Shown: positions 31,815-32,911 of the stretch, piece by piece
Layout of the letters: every line of letters starts with the position of its first letter
How positions within the stretch are numbered: position 1 is the first letter of the stretch
Assembly (NCBI GenBank): GCA_902489595.1
Contig: CABUAS010000010.1
Span: 1-32,911, forward strand
Length of the DNA stretch: 32,911 nt
DNA from: an uncultured Oscillospiraceae bacterium
Lineage (GTDB): Bacteria; Bacillota; Clostridia; Oscillospirales; Acutalibacteraceae
Reading direction: 5' to 3'
Translations under genes and position numbers: made by a program
The notes under the pieces: generated by a model
What the model saw: only the letters and a program-made list of their open reading frames with translations
The model's database searches: none
Told to the model about the DNA's origin: nothing

Positions 31815-31819
31815 AAAAT
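31789..31819 (+). promoter_or_regulatory. Sigma-E-like promoter for the ylbJ-like gene
   Basis: GTATTTT (31789-31795), 16-base spacer, CATAAAAT (31812-31819), compared with the B. subtilis sigma-E consensus KMATATT and CATACAMT. The -10 matches at seven of eight positions; the -35 is weaker. The CAT of the -10 is the complement of the yqfC start codon. Confidence 0.5.
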
Positions 31820-31849
31820 CACCATTAATTTATATGAATTATATAGGTG

Positions 31850-31879
31850 ATATTATGAAAAACTTAAAAAACAATATTC
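31850..31879 (-). promoter_or_regulatory. Sigma-E-like promoter for yqfC-yqfD
   Basis: On the minus strand GAATATT (31873-31879) fully matches KMATATT; a 15-base spacer leads to CATAATAT (31850-31857), six of eight positions of CATACAMT. The CAT of the -10 is the complement of the ylbJ-like gene's start codon. Confidence 0.6.
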
Positions 31880-32886
31880 TGCTTTTGTTTATTTTGATTA
31901 TAACAAGCGTCTTAATAGTTTTCTCCGACAGGGCAAAAGAGGGAGCAGTTTACGGCATTGCCATAGCGGAAAAAATAATCATACCGAGCCTGCTGCCGCT
32001 GCTTGTTTTATTCAATTTTATAACCGTATCAAAAATTTCAGCACCGATAGAAAAACTGCTCTCCCCGATAACCGAAAAAGTTTTCAGGCTGCCAAAATGC
32101 ACGGCAGGTGCAGTAATTTTCGGTCTGCTCGGCGGTTATCCCACAGGAGCGGTTTTAACAAACTCACTGCTTGAAAATAACGATATTGACAAAAACACGG
32201 CAAAACGCCTGCTTTTATTTAACGTAAACGGAGGGGCGGCATTTATAATAAACGCAGTCGGCTATTCAATGCTCGGCAGTCAGAAACAGGGAATAATTCT
32301 TTTTGCATCTTCAACACTTTCTGCACTGATAATTGCATTAATAACAGGATTTTTCAGCAAAACTCCCAAAAATACAGTAATTTCTTTTTATAATGAAAAC
32401 ATCAGCGACGCACTTAATACAAGCGTACAGAAATCAGTTTTTGCTGTACTGAATATAAGCGCTTTTATAATTCTTTTTTCTGCGCTTGAAAGCATTATAA
32501 ATCCCCCCGAATTTCTTCTGCCGATATTTGAAATAACTTTCGGAATTTCGCACAATGCCAAAACTTTGAGCCTGCCCGAAATCGCCTTTTTCCTTGCATT
32601 TTCAGGATTTTGTATTCACTTACAGTTACTTCCGTTCATTATAAAAGCAGGTTTGAATTATATTGAATTTTTAATATCAAGAATCATTCACGGCGGTCTT
32701 TCATATGCAGTATGCAGAATTCTGCTTTTGATTTTTCCGAATGCGGCAGAAGTATTTTCAAATTATGCAGGAAGCACATCTGAAATTTCAAGCGTAAATT
32801 TAACTTTTTCAGTGCTGATGATTTTAGGTTTTATTGTTTTAATTTTTGAAATTGAAAACAAAAAAGCTCCTTTAAAAAAGTTCTGA
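31855..32886 (+). CDS. YlbJ-like sporulation integral membrane protein
   Basis: Polytopic membrane protein of 343 residues that resembles YlbJ, a B. subtilis sigma-E-dependent protein needed for spore heat resistance, of the nucleoside-recognition/Gate transporter-like group. Start chosen at the ATG at 31855 with GGTGA five bases upstream; an in-frame ATG at 31834 has no such site. Family marks are SLLPLLVLFNF, GLLGGYPTGA at about 90-99 and the LLLFNVNGGAAFIINAVG stretch at about 119-136. I count about eight hydrophobic segments. The divergent yqfC-yqfD pair supports a sporulation role. The window ends 25 bases after its stop. Confidence 0.82.
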   Translation: MKNLKNNILLLFILIITSVLIVFSDRAKEGAVYGIAIAEKIIIPSLLPLLVLFNFITVSKISAPIEKLLSPITEKVFRLPKCTAGAVIFGLLGGYPTGAVLTNSLLENNDIDKNTAKRLLLFNVNGGAAFIINAVGYSMLGSQKQGIILFASSTLSALIIALITGFFSKTPKNTVISFYNENISDALNTSVQKSVFAVLNISAFIILFSALESIINPPEFLLPIFEITFGISHNAKTLSLPEIAFFLAFSGFCIHLQLLPFIIKAGLNYIEFLISRIIHGGLSYAVCRILLLIFPNAAEVFSNYAGSTSEISSVNLTFSVLMILGFIVLIFEIENKKAPLKKF

Positions 32887-32911
32887 AATCAAAACATATT
32901 TATTACTATAT

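Overview
This window reads as chromosomal DNA from a spore-forming Firmicute of the class Clostridia, most likely a gut Oscillospirales/Ruminococcaceae-type anaerobe. The grounds are the sporulation genes yqfC, yqfD and a ylbJ-like gene, a PdaA-type cortex deacetylase, strong AGGAG-type ribosome binding sites, moderate-to-low GC with AT-rich intergenic DNA, and a shape-gene cluster ending in mgsA as in clostridia. The species assignment is inference. I see no phage, insertion sequence, CRISPR array, rRNA or tRNA; this is mostly housekeeping and carbon-catabolism DNA, and the interest lies in regulatory and small elements.

Layout: 22-3083 (+) is nadA-nadB-nadC, the whole aspartate-to-nicotinate-mononucleotide route. 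A 404-bp gene-free block with several hairpins follows. Positions 8041-3488 (-) form one five-gene operon: a zinc-finger/DUF2628 membrane protein, galU, a CPBP intramembrane protease, tadA and a sialyltransferase-like glycosyltransferase. From 8295 (+) come prfB (without the usual programmed frameshift), a pdaA-like lipoprotein, mreB-mreC-mreD-PBP2, mgsA (with altered catalytic residues), hisS-aspS and a yfbR-type 5'-deoxynucleotidase. A 539-bp gap holds a complete miniature transcription unit encoding a 27-residue peptide.

From 31814 down to 19803 most genes are on the minus strand: yqfC-yqfD; uxuA-uxuB; lemA-DUF2207; uxaC-kdgK-eda; and a Na/Pi cotransporter-family gene with a yybP-ykoY (manganese) riboswitch leader. 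A LOG-family gene (25181-25777, +) lies between lemA-DUF2207 and uxaC. A ylbJ-like sporulation gene (31855-32886, +) runs divergently from yqfC at the right end.

The five hexuronate genes make a complete pathway: glucuronate -> fructuronate (UxaC) -> mannonate (UxuB) -> 2-keto-3-deoxygluconate (UxuA) -> KDPG (KdgK) -> pyruvate + glyceraldehyde-3-phosphate (Eda). No transporter or regulator for it is in the window.

The most notable non-gene signals are: (1) a dispersed family of small palindromes, all in the same orientation, whose 9-nt arms differ from copy to copy but stay self-complementary around a conserved 4-nt loop and a CCCTAC tail; (2) the manganese-type riboswitch with an overlapping terminator before the Na/Pi transporter gene; (3) the 27-residue peptide unit; (4) a near-symmetric pair of sigma-E-like promoters between yqfC and the ylbJ-like gene, each -10 box lying over the other gene's start codon; (5) a terminator-like hairpin that contains the ribosome binding site of the pdaA-like gene.
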